Source: Paenibacillus sacheonensis (GTDB lineage Bacteria; Bacillota; Bacilli; Paenibacillales; Paenibacillaceae). Taken from it: DNA of 64,000 nt. Under the pieces are notes generated by a model. It searched no databases. It saw nothing but the letters and a program-made list of their open reading frames with translations, and was not told the origin of the DNA. The stretch covers positions 62,001 through 126,000 of the forward strand of contig NZ_JAAAMU010000003.1 in NCBI RefSeq assembly GCF_009909195.1, given 5' to 3'. A program made the position numbers and the translations under genes. Below, piece by piece: positions 53,182-62,050 of the stretch. The stretch's first letter is position 1. Every line of letters starts with the position of its first letter.

Positions 53182-53409
53182 CGAAGTCTTGGTCCGGCAG
53201 TGCGAAGGGGGGATATCGGCGCCTCCGCGGTGCCGGACATTTTATTATTCCCGCTAGAAATGATTACCCGCAAGAACGACCGGAGAACCGAGGGCAGTGC
53301 GGCGGAAGCCGGCAGCTATGCGGCGGCCGCGCGTTCTTTCGCTGCCGCATCGGCTAGTGGTATGATACAAACAGAGAACGAAGCGGGTATAAGGAAGGAG
53401 TGGTCGGCG

Positions 53410-53586
53410 ATGAACGAGCCGAATTCAACGCTTGCTGAGCGGCTGGCAGCCGCGCTTGCGGAGATCGAGGAGCTGCGCGGCGACAAGCTGCGCCTGCAGC
53501 GGGAGCTCGTCCGGCTGCGCGGCTTGCTGCGCGGGGAACCGCGGGAGCTCAGGTCCACGAAGCTGAACGAGGCGCTGCGGGAGTAG
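53410..53586 (+). CDS. Small coiled-coil protein
   Basis: 58 residues: TLAERLAAALAEIEELRGDK then LRLQRELVRLRGLLRGEPRE, two helical heptad blocks rich in Leu and Arg. The ATG at 53410 follows AAGGAAGGAG. No family is recognised. The gaps on both sides (53182-53409 and 53587-53820) show nothing else convincing. Confidence 0.5.
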   Translation: MNEPNSTLAERLAAALAEIEELRGDKLRLQRELVRLRGLLRGEPRELRSTKLNEALRE

Positions 53587-53820
53587 GCGGGATGGACAGC
53601 GTTGTGGGGGGCTGCGGGAAGGCCGCAAGGAACCTGCAGTCGGGTTGCGAGTGACTTTCGCAACGGGCGAGGCTTCCAGCGCGCGTTTTGACAGCGCTGA
53701 AGGCGGCCTGCCGCCGAGCCGCCGCGTGAAAGAACTTGCGCGAACCCGCGGATGGCTACTGGAAAGCATAGCGAAAAAGCGCTACAATACGAGTAGTACA
53801 AACAGGGCGAGGTGATCTCA

Positions 53821-54039
53821 ATGTCAGAAAACCAAACGACGCCGGAATCGCAGGAGCAAGAGCTGGATCAGCCGAAGAAGGTATCCCTAGCCGATGCCGT
53901 CAAGCAGAAGCTCGCGCAGAAGAAGCTTGAACAGGCGAACGGCGGCAAGCAAAAATTCGGCCCAGGCGGCAACCAACAAACGATGAAGAGCCAGAATACG
54001 AAGAAGGTCAACAACCAGCGCAAGAAGATGGGCGTGTAA
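53821..54039 (+). CDS. Small Lys/Gln-rich hypothetical protein
   Basis: 72 residues. An acidic Gln/Glu start is followed by a helical block (KVSLADAVKQKLAQKKLEQA) and a disordered basic tail (Gly, Asn, Gln, Lys). The ATG at 53821 follows GAGGTGATCTCA. A clear terminator downstream shows that this is an expressed unit. The basic tail could bind nucleic acid; no family is known to me. Confidence 0.7.
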   Translation: MSENQTTPESQEQELDQPKKVSLADAVKQKLAQKKLEQANGGKQKFGPGGNQQTMKSQNTKKVNNQRKKMGV

Positions 54040-54150
54040 CGCAAACGACTGGCACGAAGGAGCGCAGTCGCCGTTATTCGGCGACAAAGCTTCTTCCCGC
54101 ACAAATAGGAGGCAAGGATGCCGGAGACGGAGCCTTCCTTCATTTTTCTA

Positions 54151-54182
54151 AACTGAAGGTGGTCGCCGCCTTCAGTTTTTTC
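54151..54182 (+). terminator. Rho-independent terminator
   Basis: AACTGAAGG (54151-54159) pairs perfectly with CCTTCAGTT (54169-54177) around a 9-nt loop and is followed by a run of T. It ends the 72-residue gene. Confidence 0.88.
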
Positions 54183-54206
54183 ATGATCGGGGGAGGAGAG
54201 CGAGTC

Positions 54207-54674
54207 ATGCGATTAAAATCATTCACTGGAATAGGGACGGAAGAACGTCACGCGCTCATTCTGCTGGACAGCTACCGGCGGCTGCTAGGAAAGCCGCTCA
54301 TGGAGACGAATGCGGACAAGCCTGCGGCGGAGCAGCTGTTCGAAGCGCCGATCGCGGTGCTGTCTCACGGTACGCAGCTGGCTCCCGTGCTCAATTATGG
54401 CAATCGGACCGCGCTCGGGCTGTGGGAGATGGACTGGAACGCATTTACGTCCATGGAATCGCGTCATACGGCCGAACCGCTCATCCAAGCCGAGCGGCAG
54501 CGGTTTCTCGAAGCTGTGGCGGCGAAGGGCTACATTGACGACTACAGCGGCATTCGCATTGCCGCGAGCGGCCGCAAGTTCCGTATCGAGGAAGCCGTCG
54601 TATGGAATCTGGTTGACGAAGCCGGCGATTATTATGGCCAAGCGGCTGCCTTCGCCAAATATACGCGGGTATAG
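54207..54674 (+). CDS. MEKHLA domain protein
   Basis: 155 residues with the MEKHLA (PAS-like) pattern: LFEAPIAVLSHGTQLAPVLN, NRTALGLWEMDWNAFTSMES and GYIDDYSGIRIAASGRKFRI. The family is a stand-alone PAS-related domain of unknown ligand. The ATG at 54207 follows GGGGAGGAG. It is followed 18 nt later by the MmcQ/YjbR gene, forming a small operon. Confidence 0.85.
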   Translation: MRLKSFTGIGTEERHALILLDSYRRLLGKPLMETNADKPAAEQLFEAPIAVLSHGTQLAPVLNYGNRTALGLWEMDWNAFTSMESRHTAEPLIQAERQRFLEAVAAKGYIDDYSGIRIAASGRKFRIEEAVVWNLVDEAGDYYGQAAAFAKYTRV

Positions 54675-54692
54675 AGGAGGCTGCAAGCAGCG

Positions 54693-55043
54693 ATGAAACC
54701 GATAATCGATTACTGCTTGTCCATGAAATGCGCGGAGAAGGATTACCCCTTCGGACCGGAGCCGCTCGTCATGAAAGTCGGCGGCAAAATGTTCGCGCTC
54801 ATCTCGGACAACGACATATCGCTCAAATGCGATCCTGCTATCGCGGAAAATCTGCGCGAGCAGCATGAAGCCGTGAAGCCGGGCTATCACCTGAACAAGA
54901 AGCATTGGAATACCGTTACGGTCGACGGCACCCTGCCGCTGGCGGAGATCTACGACATGATCGCGCATTCCTACGCGCTGGTCTTCAGCGGGCTGCCGAA
55001 AGCGGAACGCAATCGGATCGACGCCTTGCTGCGGCTGCCCTAA
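54693..55043 (+). CDS. MmcQ/YjbR family DNA-binding-fold protein
   Basis: 116 residues: YPFGPEPLVMKVGGKMFALI, ISLKCDPAIAENLREQHEAV and LNKKHWNTVTVDGTLPLAEI are typical of the MmcQ/YjbR (CyaY-like, double-wing) family. The biochemical role is unresolved in most bacteria. It starts behind GAGGAGGCTG and is translated right after the MEKHLA gene. It is convergent with the lipase gene across 108 nt. Confidence 0.88.
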   Translation: MKPIIDYCLSMKCAEKDYPFGPEPLVMKVGGKMFALISDNDISLKCDPAIAENLREQHEAVKPGYHLNKKHWNTVTVDGTLPLAEIYDMIAHSYALVFSGLPKAERNRIDALLRLP

Positions 55044-55151
55044 TTCAGCTGGCTGCCGGGGTCGATGCGGCGTGCCGCCTGAATGCCGTGCGCGGCTGGA
55101 TCGTCTTTGGGAATCACCGCATACCCGCTTGTAGTCGACGGCGGGGCATGC

Positions 55152-55937
55152 TTAGCGGATGGGGCACCATCCCGGCGGTCCCGAGCAGATGACGGCGGTA
55201 AAGCCCGGGGCGTCCTTCGCGAGGTCGGCGAAATAGCTGCTGATGACATGATTGCTGCCTACGGAGCCGTTGCGGAAGCTGCGCTTCACTTCTTCTTTGA
55301 CGTGGAGGTAATAATAGCTTTTGTCCGTCTTGGGCGAGTTATAGACGAGCGGCGGCAGATGCGGCACGACATCGTATTCGTTCTGCACGCGGAAGTTGAT
55401 GGGCACGGCGGCGTTGTAGCTGCGGACGAAGGACGGATCGCCGACGCGGGGCGCGCCGAAGGTATACGTAATCAGGCTGGGCGGCTTGCGATTGACGGCA
55501 ATATCAAGCGAAGCGAGCGTGGCGAGCGCGCCTCCGAGGCTGTGGCCGGTCACGAACAGCGGTTTATCCGCGGACGTCTGGTCGAGCAGACGGAAGATTT
55601 CGTCCCGCGCCGACATGTAGACATCGGTGAAGCCGCGGTGGGTGAGGCAGCCTTTGCCGACCGGCTTGAAAACGGTCTGCTGCGCAATCATATCGGTGAT
55701 CCAATCCGTCGGCGAGCTGGTGCCGCGGAAGGCGAGAATAATGCCGCGCTCGGACTCCAGCACGAAGCCGAACGGCTCCTGGCCCCCGGCGTAGGAGGCG
55801 GCGCCGAACGGCCCGACCAGCCGGTAGGTTTCGGGGATCAGGAACAATCCGCCGTTATCGTATTGCACGTAGGTTTGACTGCAGACGGCCGCCAGGAAGA
55901 TTGCCGTTCGCAGGTCCATCGCGCTGCCGTTGTTCAT
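55152..55937 (-). CDS. Class 3 lipase-family protein
   Basis: 261 residues of the alpha/beta hydrolase fold. FAFRGTSSPTDWITDMIAQQ-type sequence precedes the nucleophile elbow VTGHSLGGALATLASL. The Asp and His of the triad are probably in GAPRVGDPSF and NEYDVVPHLPP. No signal peptide is visible, so it may act inside the cell or leave by another route. The ATG at 55937 follows GAGAGGGGGAAC; codons further upstream lack a site. Proteins like this are annotated as lipases, but the substrate is untested. Confidence 0.9.
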   Translation of the reverse strand: MNNGSAMDLRTAIFLAAVCSQTYVQYDNGGLFLIPETYRLVGPFGAASYAGGQEPFGFVLESERGIILAFRGTSSPTDWITDMIAQQTVFKPVGKGCLTHRGFTDVYMSARDEIFRLLDQTSADKPLFVTGHSLGGALATLASLDIAVNRKPPSLITYTFGAPRVGDPSFVRSYNAAVPINFRVQNEYDVVPHLPPLVYNSPKTDKSYYYLHVKEEVKRSFRNGSVGSNHVISSYFADLAKDAPGFTAVICSGPPGWCPIR

Positions 55938-56129
55938 GGGTGTTCCCCCTCTCGATACTTCCATTGTATGAGGCGCTGGGCCGCTGTGCTTTAGGCGTCT
56001 GCCCTTTCGATGGGCCAAAGCGGCGATTCAACGGAGAGGAACCGGGGTAATAGAAGACAAGAGTCTTGCGATGAGCGGCGGGTAGACGGTAAGGCCGAAA
56101 ATCATGAATAAATAGGAGAACCAGCTGGC

Positions 56130-57347
56130 ATGAATAAATTAACGGCATTGGACGGGGCGGGGAAGAGATGGCATATGCGCATTGCCGTCGTTGACGATAA
56201 TCCGATGAACATCACCGTCGTGAAAGAAATATTGAAGCGCGCAGGGTATGCGGACATGCTGACGGCGGCAAGCGGCATGGAGCTGTTCGCCCAGCTCGGA
56301 TTGGATGCGAACGGTTACGAGCCCGAAGGGGCGGCGGGAGGCGACGACCACGGGATCGATCTGATTCTGCTCGATATGATGATGCCCGGGGTGGACGGGA
56401 TTACGGTCTGCGCGCGCATTCAAGAGTCGCCGCGGCTGAGGGACATTCCGATTATCATGGTAACGGCGATCGGCGACTCCAAGAAGCTGGCGGAAGCGCT
56501 GGACGCCGGCGCGATCGATTACGTGACGAAGCCGATCAATCGAATCGAGCTGCTCGCGCGCATTCGGGTCGCGCTGCGGCTGAAGGAACAGAAGGACTGG
56601 CACAAGGAGCGCGATCGGCGGGTAAGGGAGGAGCTGCAGCTGGCCCGGGAGGTTCAGTATGCCGCGCTACCGCAACCGGTAGACGATGAGGGGATGGCGA
56701 TCGACGCCATCTACCGCCCGTCGGAGGAGCTGTCCGGCGACTTGTACGCCTGGCACCGGATCGACGACAATCGATACGGCATTGCCGTCATCGATGCCAT
56801 GGGACACGGGATCAGCTCGTCGCTGGCCAGTATGTTTATCGCTTCCGTGCTGAAGGAGGCGATGACCAAGCAGGTAGAGCCCAAGCGCGTCGTCAAGGAG
56901 TTGAACCGCCGTTCGCATCAGCTTCAGTTTGCGGACCAGCTGATCCAGTATTATTTCACGGGCTTGTACATGGTCGTCGATCTGAATAAAGGGGTGCTGG
57001 AATACGTCAATGCGGGACATCCGCCAGGACTGCTTATTCGAAGCGACGGGCAAGTCGAGAATTTCAAGGTTGGCGGGGTAGCCATCGGCTTGTTCAGCGA
57101 GATGGCACTGGAGAAGCATGTAATCGAGATTCTGCCGGGGGACCGTATCATGCTGTTCACGGATGGCATGTACGACTTGGTCGGCAGCGATTACGAGGCG
57201 GACAGGGAAACGAGCTTGGCGGAACTGCTTCGGCCGTTCTGCGGCAAGACGCCGGTCAAGGCGCTCGAGGATGCGCTGTTCACCGGCGAACAGCGGGAAG
57301 ACTTGGCGTCCGATGACCGCTGCATCGTCGTGGTGGATATCAAATAA
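56130..57347 (+). CDS. Response regulator-PP2C phosphatase (RsbU/RsbP-like)
   Basis: 405 residues. A receiver domain (about 16-150) has VVDDNPMN, the phosphoacceptor Asp in LILLDMMMPGVDG, and DYVTKPINR. A PP2C/SpoIIE domain (about 180-400) has SGDLYAWHRI, AVIDAMGHGISSSLASMFIA, LFTDGMYDL and SDDRCIVVV. It should dephosphorylate an anti-anti-sigma protein, most likely the RsbV encoded 3 kb away, and so activate SigB when its receiver is phosphorylated. An inner ATG at 56175 is an alternative start. A terminator separates it from the convergent CorA gene. Confidence 0.92.
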   Translation: MNKLTALDGAGKRWHMRIAVVDDNPMNITVVKEILKRAGYADMLTAASGMELFAQLGLDANGYEPEGAAGGDDHGIDLILLDMMMPGVDGITVCARIQESPRLRDIPIIMVTAIGDSKKLAEALDAGAIDYVTKPINRIELLARIRVALRLKEQKDWHKERDRRVREELQLAREVQYAALPQPVDDEGMAIDAIYRPSEELSGDLYAWHRIDDNRYGIAVIDAMGHGISSSLASMFIASVLKEAMTKQVEPKRVVKELNRRSHQLQFADQLIQYYFTGLYMVVDLNKGVLEYVNAGHPPGLLIRSDGQVENFKVGGVAIGLFSEMALEKHVIEILPGDRIMLFTDGMYDLVGSDYEADRETSLAELLRPFCGKTPVKALEDALFTGEQREDLASDDRCIVVVDIK

Positions 57348-57353
57348 ATGCAA

Positions 57354-57405
57354 AAAGGGAGCATCTCTGGGCGGTCTGAACCGGCACCTTGGGAGAGCTC
57401 CCTTT
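57354..57405. terminator. Bidirectional terminator
   Basis: AAAGGGAGC (57354-57362) pairs perfectly with GCTCCCTTT (57397-57405) enclosing a 34-nt structured loop. The T run on one strand and A run on the other let it serve both convergent genes. Confidence 0.75.
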
Positions 57406-57406
57406 C

Positions 57407-58639
57407 TTATTCGGTCGGGATATGATTGCGGCTCGAGCGCGAGGGAAGCGGAGCATCGCCGGCGTCGGCTGCCGCGCCTTCGGATGGGCTTCCCTTCGGC
57501 ACCATGGACACCGTTGCCTGCGTGCGGTAGGAAGCCCGGCGGCTCGGAAGCGGCGGCGCGTCGGCGGAATTCGGATCGGATCGTTCCGAATCGGCCGGCC
57601 TCGGCCGGGATGTACTCACGATATCGCCTTTGGAACGGCCGTTCAGCAGGTCGCCCGTCCAGCCTTTGTGCCACAGCCACCAATAGATGAGCAGCGTCGT
57701 GACGACGATGATGGAGCTGACCGTAGCGAAGCCCCAGCGTTCGCCGGCCCACGGAATGCGGTTGAAATTCATCCCCCACACGGCGCCGATGACGGTGGCC
57801 GGCATGAAAAGAGCGGTGAAGATCGTCAAGGTTTTCATGATATCGTTGCCCCGGAAGTTCGAGATGGCATCGTCCATCATAAGCAGCGTATCGATCTCCA
57901 TCGCATAATGGCTGAGCAGGCCTTGGACGCGGTCCAGCCTGAGCTCCATCCGTTTGAATTCCTCGAGATCCGAGAGCTCGTCCATGAACGCTTCCTTGGC
58001 CGCGCCCTGAATCTCCTTGATCGGAATAAACAAATGGCTCCAGTGAAGCAGCTCGTAGCGCCGTTTGAAAATCTCGTTCATGAGTCCCGTCTTGTTATGG
58101 CGGCTCATGTTCAGCTCCAGGTCGCCTAGCCGGGTTTCGAATCGATCCAATCCGGTATGGAAGGTCTCCAATATGCTGCTCAGAATGACGAACAACGCCT
58201 CCGGTGCCGAGTGGCAGCGGTTCAGCTTATCCTGCCACGGGTCGAGCTGAAGGCGCAGGGAGAGGCGCAGATCGCTTTGATACGTGACGAGCTTGTCCTT
58301 CGTGACGCGAAAATGCAGCGGGTGGATGTCGTTCTCGTCATCCGATACCTGGAACATCAGCGTTCCCTGCAAGACCGAATGCCCGCCCGGAAGCTCGGAT
58401 ACGATGATTTGATTATGCTCGCAGCCTTCCACCTCCTGAAGCCAGGCGGCGAATTCGGCAGGGGTCTGCTTGACATCGAATTTGGCCTCGGCTTGAAAAC
58501 TGCCGTCGTCCTCGTTCGGATTCGCCGCGGCATTGCGGGCGGCTTTCCGGCTGCGGCTTAAACCGGAGACGTCCGGTCGTTTGGCGTGCAGCATATGCCA
58601 TTCCCATTCCGAAGGAAATTGCAGCAACCGATGCATCAT
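57407..58639 (-). CDS. CorA-type magnesium/cobalt transporter
   Basis: 410 residues. A large N-terminal cytoplasmic domain (1-250) is followed by two membrane helices, with the signature VWGMNFNRIPW between them (the GMN motif of the CorA pore). Here the chain continues about 70 residues past the second helix as a Ser/Pro/Arg-rich tail, longer than usual for CorA. The start is ATG 58639 behind GGAGG. It carries divalent cations across the membrane. The stop lies two bases from the shared terminator. Confidence 0.92.
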   Translation of the reverse strand: MMHRLLQFPSEWEWHMLHAKRPDVSGLSRSRKAARNAAANPNEDDGSFQAEAKFDVKQTPAEFAAWLQEVEGCEHNQIIVSELPGGHSVLQGTLMFQVSDDENDIHPLHFRVTKDKLVTYQSDLRLSLRLQLDPWQDKLNRCHSAPEALFVILSSILETFHTGLDRFETRLGDLELNMSRHNKTGLMNEIFKRRYELLHWSHLFIPIKEIQGAAKEAFMDELSDLEEFKRMELRLDRVQGLLSHYAMEIDTLLMMDDAISNFRGNDIMKTLTIFTALFMPATVIGAVWGMNFNRIPWAGERWGFATVSSIIVVTTLLIYWWLWHKGWTGDLLNGRSKGDIVSTSRPRPADSERSDPNSADAPPLPSRRASYRTQATVSMVPKGSPSEGAAADAGDAPLPSRSSRNHIPTE

Positions 58640-58771
58640 GGATTGGAAGCCTCCTGCTTGTCCGTACGTGCGCGAAAGTCGATAGTACCATCATAACGCG
58701 AATTTGACAGATAGTACAACTCGGGAGCGGCAAATTGTTCCAAATTGCTCGCAGGCCCAGCGCCGCGAATC

Positions 58772-58816
58772 AAAAAAGCACGCTCGAATCCGGTCGTGAT
58801 AACCGGTTCGGCGTGC
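58772..58816 (-). terminator. Terminator of the rsbV-rsbW-sigB operon
   Basis: GCACGC (58778-58783) pairs with GCGTGC (58811-58816), with inner TCGAA/TTCG and CCGGT/ACCGG stems. On the minus strand six T follow. It lies ten bases beyond the sigB stop. Confidence 0.85.
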
Positions 58817-58826
58817 CTCTCGGGAA

Positions 58827-59600
58827 TTAGAGTTCCTCTTGCTCGCTGAGCAGCACCTTCAGCTTGTCGATGGCTCGGCGCTGGATGCGCGAGATGCTCA
58901 TCTGGGAAATCCCAAGCTGGTCGGCAATATGGCGCTGCGGCAGTCCCTCCGAGTAAGCCAGAAGCAGCACCTGCTGCTCCTGCGGCTTAAGCTGCGACAT
59001 CGCTGCCTGCAGATCCAGCCGCCGGTCGACGTTGTCGAAATCATCGCCAGGCGAGCCGAGCAGATCGCCAAGGGAGGTGGCGTTGTCCTCTTCCGAAATC
59101 GGCGTGTCGAGCGACACATAGTGATACAAGTCTCGGCCCGCGAGGATCTCGGTCGTTTCCTCGACGGAAAGCGCCATCTGCGAGGCGATCTCCTCGACTT
59201 TCGGCGACCGCTCGAGCCTGACGGTCAGTTCGTCGATGGCTTGCTGCACCGCAATGCCTTTTTCTTTGATCCGGCGCGGCACCTGGACGTACCAGGATTT
59301 GTCGCGCAGGTAGTTTTTCATATGCCCGATGATGCTCTTCATGGCATAAGGCTCGAATTGAACGCCCAAAGAACTGTCGAATTGACTGAATAGGCGGAGC
59401 AGGGCGATTTGGCCGACCTGCATCAGATCCTCGTATAAATCAGGTCGATTACGCGAAATTTTACCGGCAGCCATACGAACCATAGGCTCATAGTGCTTAA
59501 TCAGCTGTTCTGCGATCTCATTGTTGGGACTGTCCTGATAAGCGATAATGAGTTCGGCGCCGGTAATAGGTGGTTGATTGGCCGGCTGCGTGCTCATCAC
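58827..59600 (-). CDS. sigB: SigB-family RNA polymerase sigma factor
   Basis: 257 residues with sigma-70 regions 2 (LYEDLMQVGQIALLRLFSQF), 3 (WYVQVPRRIKEKGIAVQQAI) and 4 (LPQRHIADQLGISQMSISRI). The sequence and operon order fit SigB; SpoIIAA-SpoIIAB-SigF has the same order but would lack a SigB-type promoter ahead of it. Its start overlaps the rsbW stop by four bases (ATGA), so the two are coupled. It should direct the general stress regulon from promoters like those at 60487 and 61388. Confidence 0.93.
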   Translation of the reverse strand: MMSTQPANQPPITGAELIIAYQDSPNNEIAEQLIKHYEPMVRMAAGKISRNRPDLYEDLMQVGQIALLRLFSQFDSSLGVQFEPYAMKSIIGHMKNYLRDKSWYVQVPRRIKEKGIAVQQAIDELTVRLERSPKVEEIASQMALSVEETTEILAGRDLYHYVSLDTPISEEDNATSLGDLLGSPGDDFDNVDRRLDLQAAMSQLKPQEQQVLLLAYSEGLPQRHIADQLGISQMSISRIQRRAIDKLKVLLSEQEEL

Positions 59601-60076
59601 ATATCACCGCTTTTAACCAGACGCTTCGTCAAGACCACTTCCGTCCCCATGTCGCTGTTTACCTCGACGTCGTCCATCAACGCTTGCATCAGATAAAGTC
59701 CGAGACCGCCGGCTTGCAGCTCGTCGATCGACTTTCCGTTGACCGGAGCCGCCTTGCGGGCAGCAACGGCCGCATCGAAGCTTCGGCCGTCGTCTTTCAC
59801 GACGATGGAGAGCGCGTCGTCTCTCTTCACGAAGCGGACCTCGATCCGCGGCGGAGGCGTCGGCGCTTGAGCGGCCTCGCCCGCGTTCAGATCGCCGTAG
59901 GCGTACAGCACCGCGTTGTTGCAGGCCTCCGAGACGGCGACCTTCATGTCTTCGATTTCTTCATAAGAGAAGCCCATTTTTACGGACAGTCCGTAGAGGG
60001 TGAGCCGCACCAAATCAATATATTCCGCAGACGCAGGCACCTGCAGCGTAATAACATCCTCCGTTAAGTTCATCAT
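59597..60076 (-). CDS. rsbW: Anti-sigma-B factor, serine kinase RsbW
   Basis: 159 residues of the GHKL kinase fold: MKVAVSEACNNAVLYAYGDL (N box), SIVVKDDGRSFD (G1) and LQAGGLGLYLMQALMDDVEV (G2). It holds SigB inactive and phosphorylates RsbV. Its position between rsbV (39-nt gap) and sigB (4-nt overlap) is the classic arrangement. A second, distant kinase of the same type lies at 7006 next to the contractile-system cluster. Confidence 0.94.
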   Translation of the reverse strand: MMNLTEDVITLQVPASAEYIDLVRLTLYGLSVKMGFSYEEIEDMKVAVSEACNNAVLYAYGDLNAGEAAQAPTPPPRIEVRFVKRDDALSIVVKDDGRSFDAAVAARKAAPVNGKSIDELQAGGLGLYLMQALMDDVEVNSDMGTEVVLTKRLVKSGDM

Positions 60077-60115
60077 TCATCTCTATCCTTTCTTCTGCTC
60101 GCCCCGAACGGCGAA

Positions 60116-60439
60116 TTAGGCTTGTTTAAGAAGAAACGGCGTAATGCCCGTCATGTCGAACAGTTTGCGAATGTGCGGCGGCACGGCTTCCACGGAGAAA
60201 GGCGCCTCCTTGGCATGACGGGCTTTCAGCACGGATACCAAAATGCCGATGCCGGTGCTGTCCACGTAACGCAGTTCGCGCAAATTGAGCACGAGCTCAC
60301 GATCCGTTAATTCGATGAGCGGAGACATGACCGCTCTCATTTGAACGGCGGACTCGAGGTCCAGCTCGCCCCCGATGTACACGATGCATTTTCCTGTTTG
60401 GTTCTCTGTACGTACAAATAATTTATCATTTTGCTTCAT
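60116..60439 (-). CDS. rsbV: Anti-sigma factor antagonist RsbV (STAS domain)
   Basis: 107 residues forming one STAS domain. LRYVDSTGIGILVSVLKA holds the conserved Ser that RsbW phosphorylates. The ATG at 60439 follows AGGAGCG; an in-frame upstream stretch to 60601 crosses the promoter and is not coding. When unphosphorylated it binds RsbW and frees SigB. The phosphatase at 56130 is the likely activator. Confidence 0.93.
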   Translation of the reverse strand: MKQNDKLFVRTENQTGKCIVYIGGELDLESAVQMRAVMSPLIELTDRELVLNLRELRYVDSTGIGILVSVLKARHAKEAPFSVEAVPPHIRKLFDMTGITPFLLKQA

Positions 60440-60486
60440 CGCAACGACGCTCCTGTATACATAGTGACATCTTGTTATGTGTTGAA

Positions 60487-60512
60487 TTACCCCTGCTTGA
60501 CGCGCGTGAAAC
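60487..60512 (-). promoter_or_regulatory. SigB-type promoter of rsbV-rsbW-sigB
   Basis: On the minus strand GTTTCA (60512-60507), a 14-nt spacer and GGGTAA (60492-60487) closely match the SigB consensus GTTTAA-GGGTAT. It lies 48 nt before the rsbV start, implying autoregulation as in Bacillus subtilis. Confidence 0.7.
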
Positions 60513-61387
60513 ACGGAACGGGAATTTGGGATAAAGTTACAAATTTGGCGTTGCGCGATAACATCCGAGATGGAGGGCATACGCCTCGTCGTCTCCAACA
60601 CTCGAACCCCTGAAGCCCCAAGTTCGTATTACGCTGCTGCATGCTTGCGAATATTTTTGCTTGTTTCGTTGTGAAATTACTATAACATAGGTCGTGAAGC
60701 GCACGCCGCCTTGACTATATTCTGCCACCGCATCAGGTGCCGGGATTTTTCGGAGCGGCTTTTTGTGCATTGCGGCCTAGCCAAGCGAAAGGTGTGAAGG
60801 GGGATCACAAACTAGTTGACCAAGCCTATGAAGAATGGGCTGCATCCAGCCATTCTCAGAGCGGTCAACCACAAGAAGTTACAGATCTTATGCGCGTGAC
60901 CTGGAGGAACAAAATTTAAAGATTCGTGCCGGTGCCATAGCTTCTTGGGATGGACGATCGGGTCTTGATTTCGATCGGATATCTTCCGATTACCCATGAG
61001 CTTGAAACGCTGCCAGCAGCTCGTTCTCGCCTTAGTCGATCTATTCATCGCAGCGGCTGTACAGAAGCAGCCGAGTCCGATAGAAGCGGAGACGAATCGC
61101 TGCGAAAGCAGCACGATTCGGCGTTTTCGCCTTCAGAGCCTGCCGCTCTTGCGAACCTCCGATTCCGCATGCAAGGCGAATTCTGCATCGACTAGTCGAA
61201 CGGCAGCTTCTATTTTCGTTAAGTTGGCGACAACGCTATCGCACGTTCGCTATACGAGCCCAGTAACGCAAACCCCGCCAGACGCTTCATTCGCAGACCC
61301 GGCACCTAGCTCATTATTTAAACTTTTACGCTATATCCTGCCTGCTCCGCCTGCCCGCATACGCGCTCGACGGATTCGCATCGATCC
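60513..61387. other. Long gap without a convincing gene
   Basis: This stretch of nearly 900 nt between rsbV and the stress-protein gene has only short frames. The most protein-like is plus strand 60794-60919, ending VTDLMRVTWRNKI and containing DQAYEEWAASSH, but it lacks a ribosome site and may be a gene remnant. No tRNA, structured RNA or terminator is recognised. Confidence 0.5.
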
Positions 61388-61413
61388 GATTGAATCCTCC
61401 CTAAACAGGGTAT
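61388..61413 (+). promoter_or_regulatory. SigB-type promoter of the YflT-like stress gene
   Basis: GATTGA (61388-61393), a 14-nt spacer and a perfect GGGTAT (61408-61413) lie 37 nt before the start codon. The -35 matches the SigB consensus only in part, but the -10 is exact and the product is a typical SigB-regulon protein. Confidence 0.55.
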
Positions 61414-61449
61414 ACCATCCATATCCGAATCAAAATGGAGGCGAAGAAG

Positions 61450-61983
61450 ATGAGCTATAAAATCGCGATTTTCGATACGCAGAACGATGCGATCCAGGCC
61501 GTACAAGCACTTGAGAGCGCAGGCTTCACCCCTACGGAGCTGAAAGTCATCGCAAAGAACCGGGACGAATCCCGCCGCATCGAGTCGGAGACGGACGTCC
61601 ACGCGGACGAACTGGAGGACTTGCAGGAGACCCGCGCCGCATACGACGAGCACGGTCTTGGGGATCCCCGCATCATTGCGCCCGTCGCGGTCACGCCCGG
61701 ACTCGGGATGTCGGGCGGGTTTACGAGCGGAATGGCCTTCCCCGGCACGCCCTTCATCGCGGCCGGCGTGTTCTTGGATGATGACACCAGCACGAACAGC
61801 GCATTGTCCGACCTCGGCGTACCGGGCGGAGACGTCGATAAATGCAGGGAAGCGATCGCGCAGGGAGGCATCATCGTCGCTGCCGATATCGGAAACGAGT
61901 CCTCGGACGGAGGACCGGATTTATCCCGCGGCGGCGAGGCGGAAGCTGCATTCCGAAGCTGCGGAGCCGCGCGAATTCTGTAG
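61450..61983 (+). CDS. General stress protein, YflT/GSP17M-like
   Basis: 177 residues. The N-terminal domain (KIAIFDTQNDAIQAVQALES, then FTPTELKVIAKN) is the GSP17M fold of heat-induced YflT proteins. A Gly-rich middle (PGLGMSGGFTSGMAFPG) and a regulatory-like helix with GGIIVAADIG follow. The ATG at 61450 follows GGAGGCGAAGA. A SigB-type promoter and a strong terminator bracket it as a single-gene stress unit next to the sigB operon. The molecular function of the family is unknown. Confidence 0.85.
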   Translation: MSYKIAIFDTQNDAIQAVQALESAGFTPTELKVIAKNRDESRRIESETDVHADELEDLQETRAAYDEHGLGDPRIIAPVAVTPGLGMSGGFTSGMAFPGTPFIAAGVFLDDDTSTNSALSDLGVPGGDVDKCREAIAQGGIIVAADIGNESSDGGPDLSRGGEAEAAFRSCGAARIL

Positions 61984-62006
61984 GCTGGTGTCGCAGATTT
62001 GGAGAC

Positions 62007-62050
62007 AGGCTGTGTCGAATGGAGCGGAATGCTCCCGGCACGGCCTTTTT
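62007..62050 (+). terminator. Rho-independent terminator
   Basis: AGGCTGTGTCG (62007-62017) pairs with CGGCACGGCCT (62036-62046), with two G-U pairs, and an inner GGAGC/GCTCC. Five T follow. It ends the stress-protein gene. Confidence 0.8.

Noticed and set aside
58827..60439. spoIIAA-spoIIAB-sigF sporulation operon
   Set aside because: The order is the same, but the SigB-type promoter, the adjacent stress gene and region 3 and 4 sequence favour rsbV-rsbW-sigB.
60116..60601. 161-residue longer form of RsbV
   Set aside because: The extension crosses the predicted promoter, and a good ribosome site precedes the ATG at 60439.
60812..61114. 100-codon minus-strand gene in the long gap
   Set aside because: Cys/Arg/Trp-rich shadow-like composition and no ribosome site.
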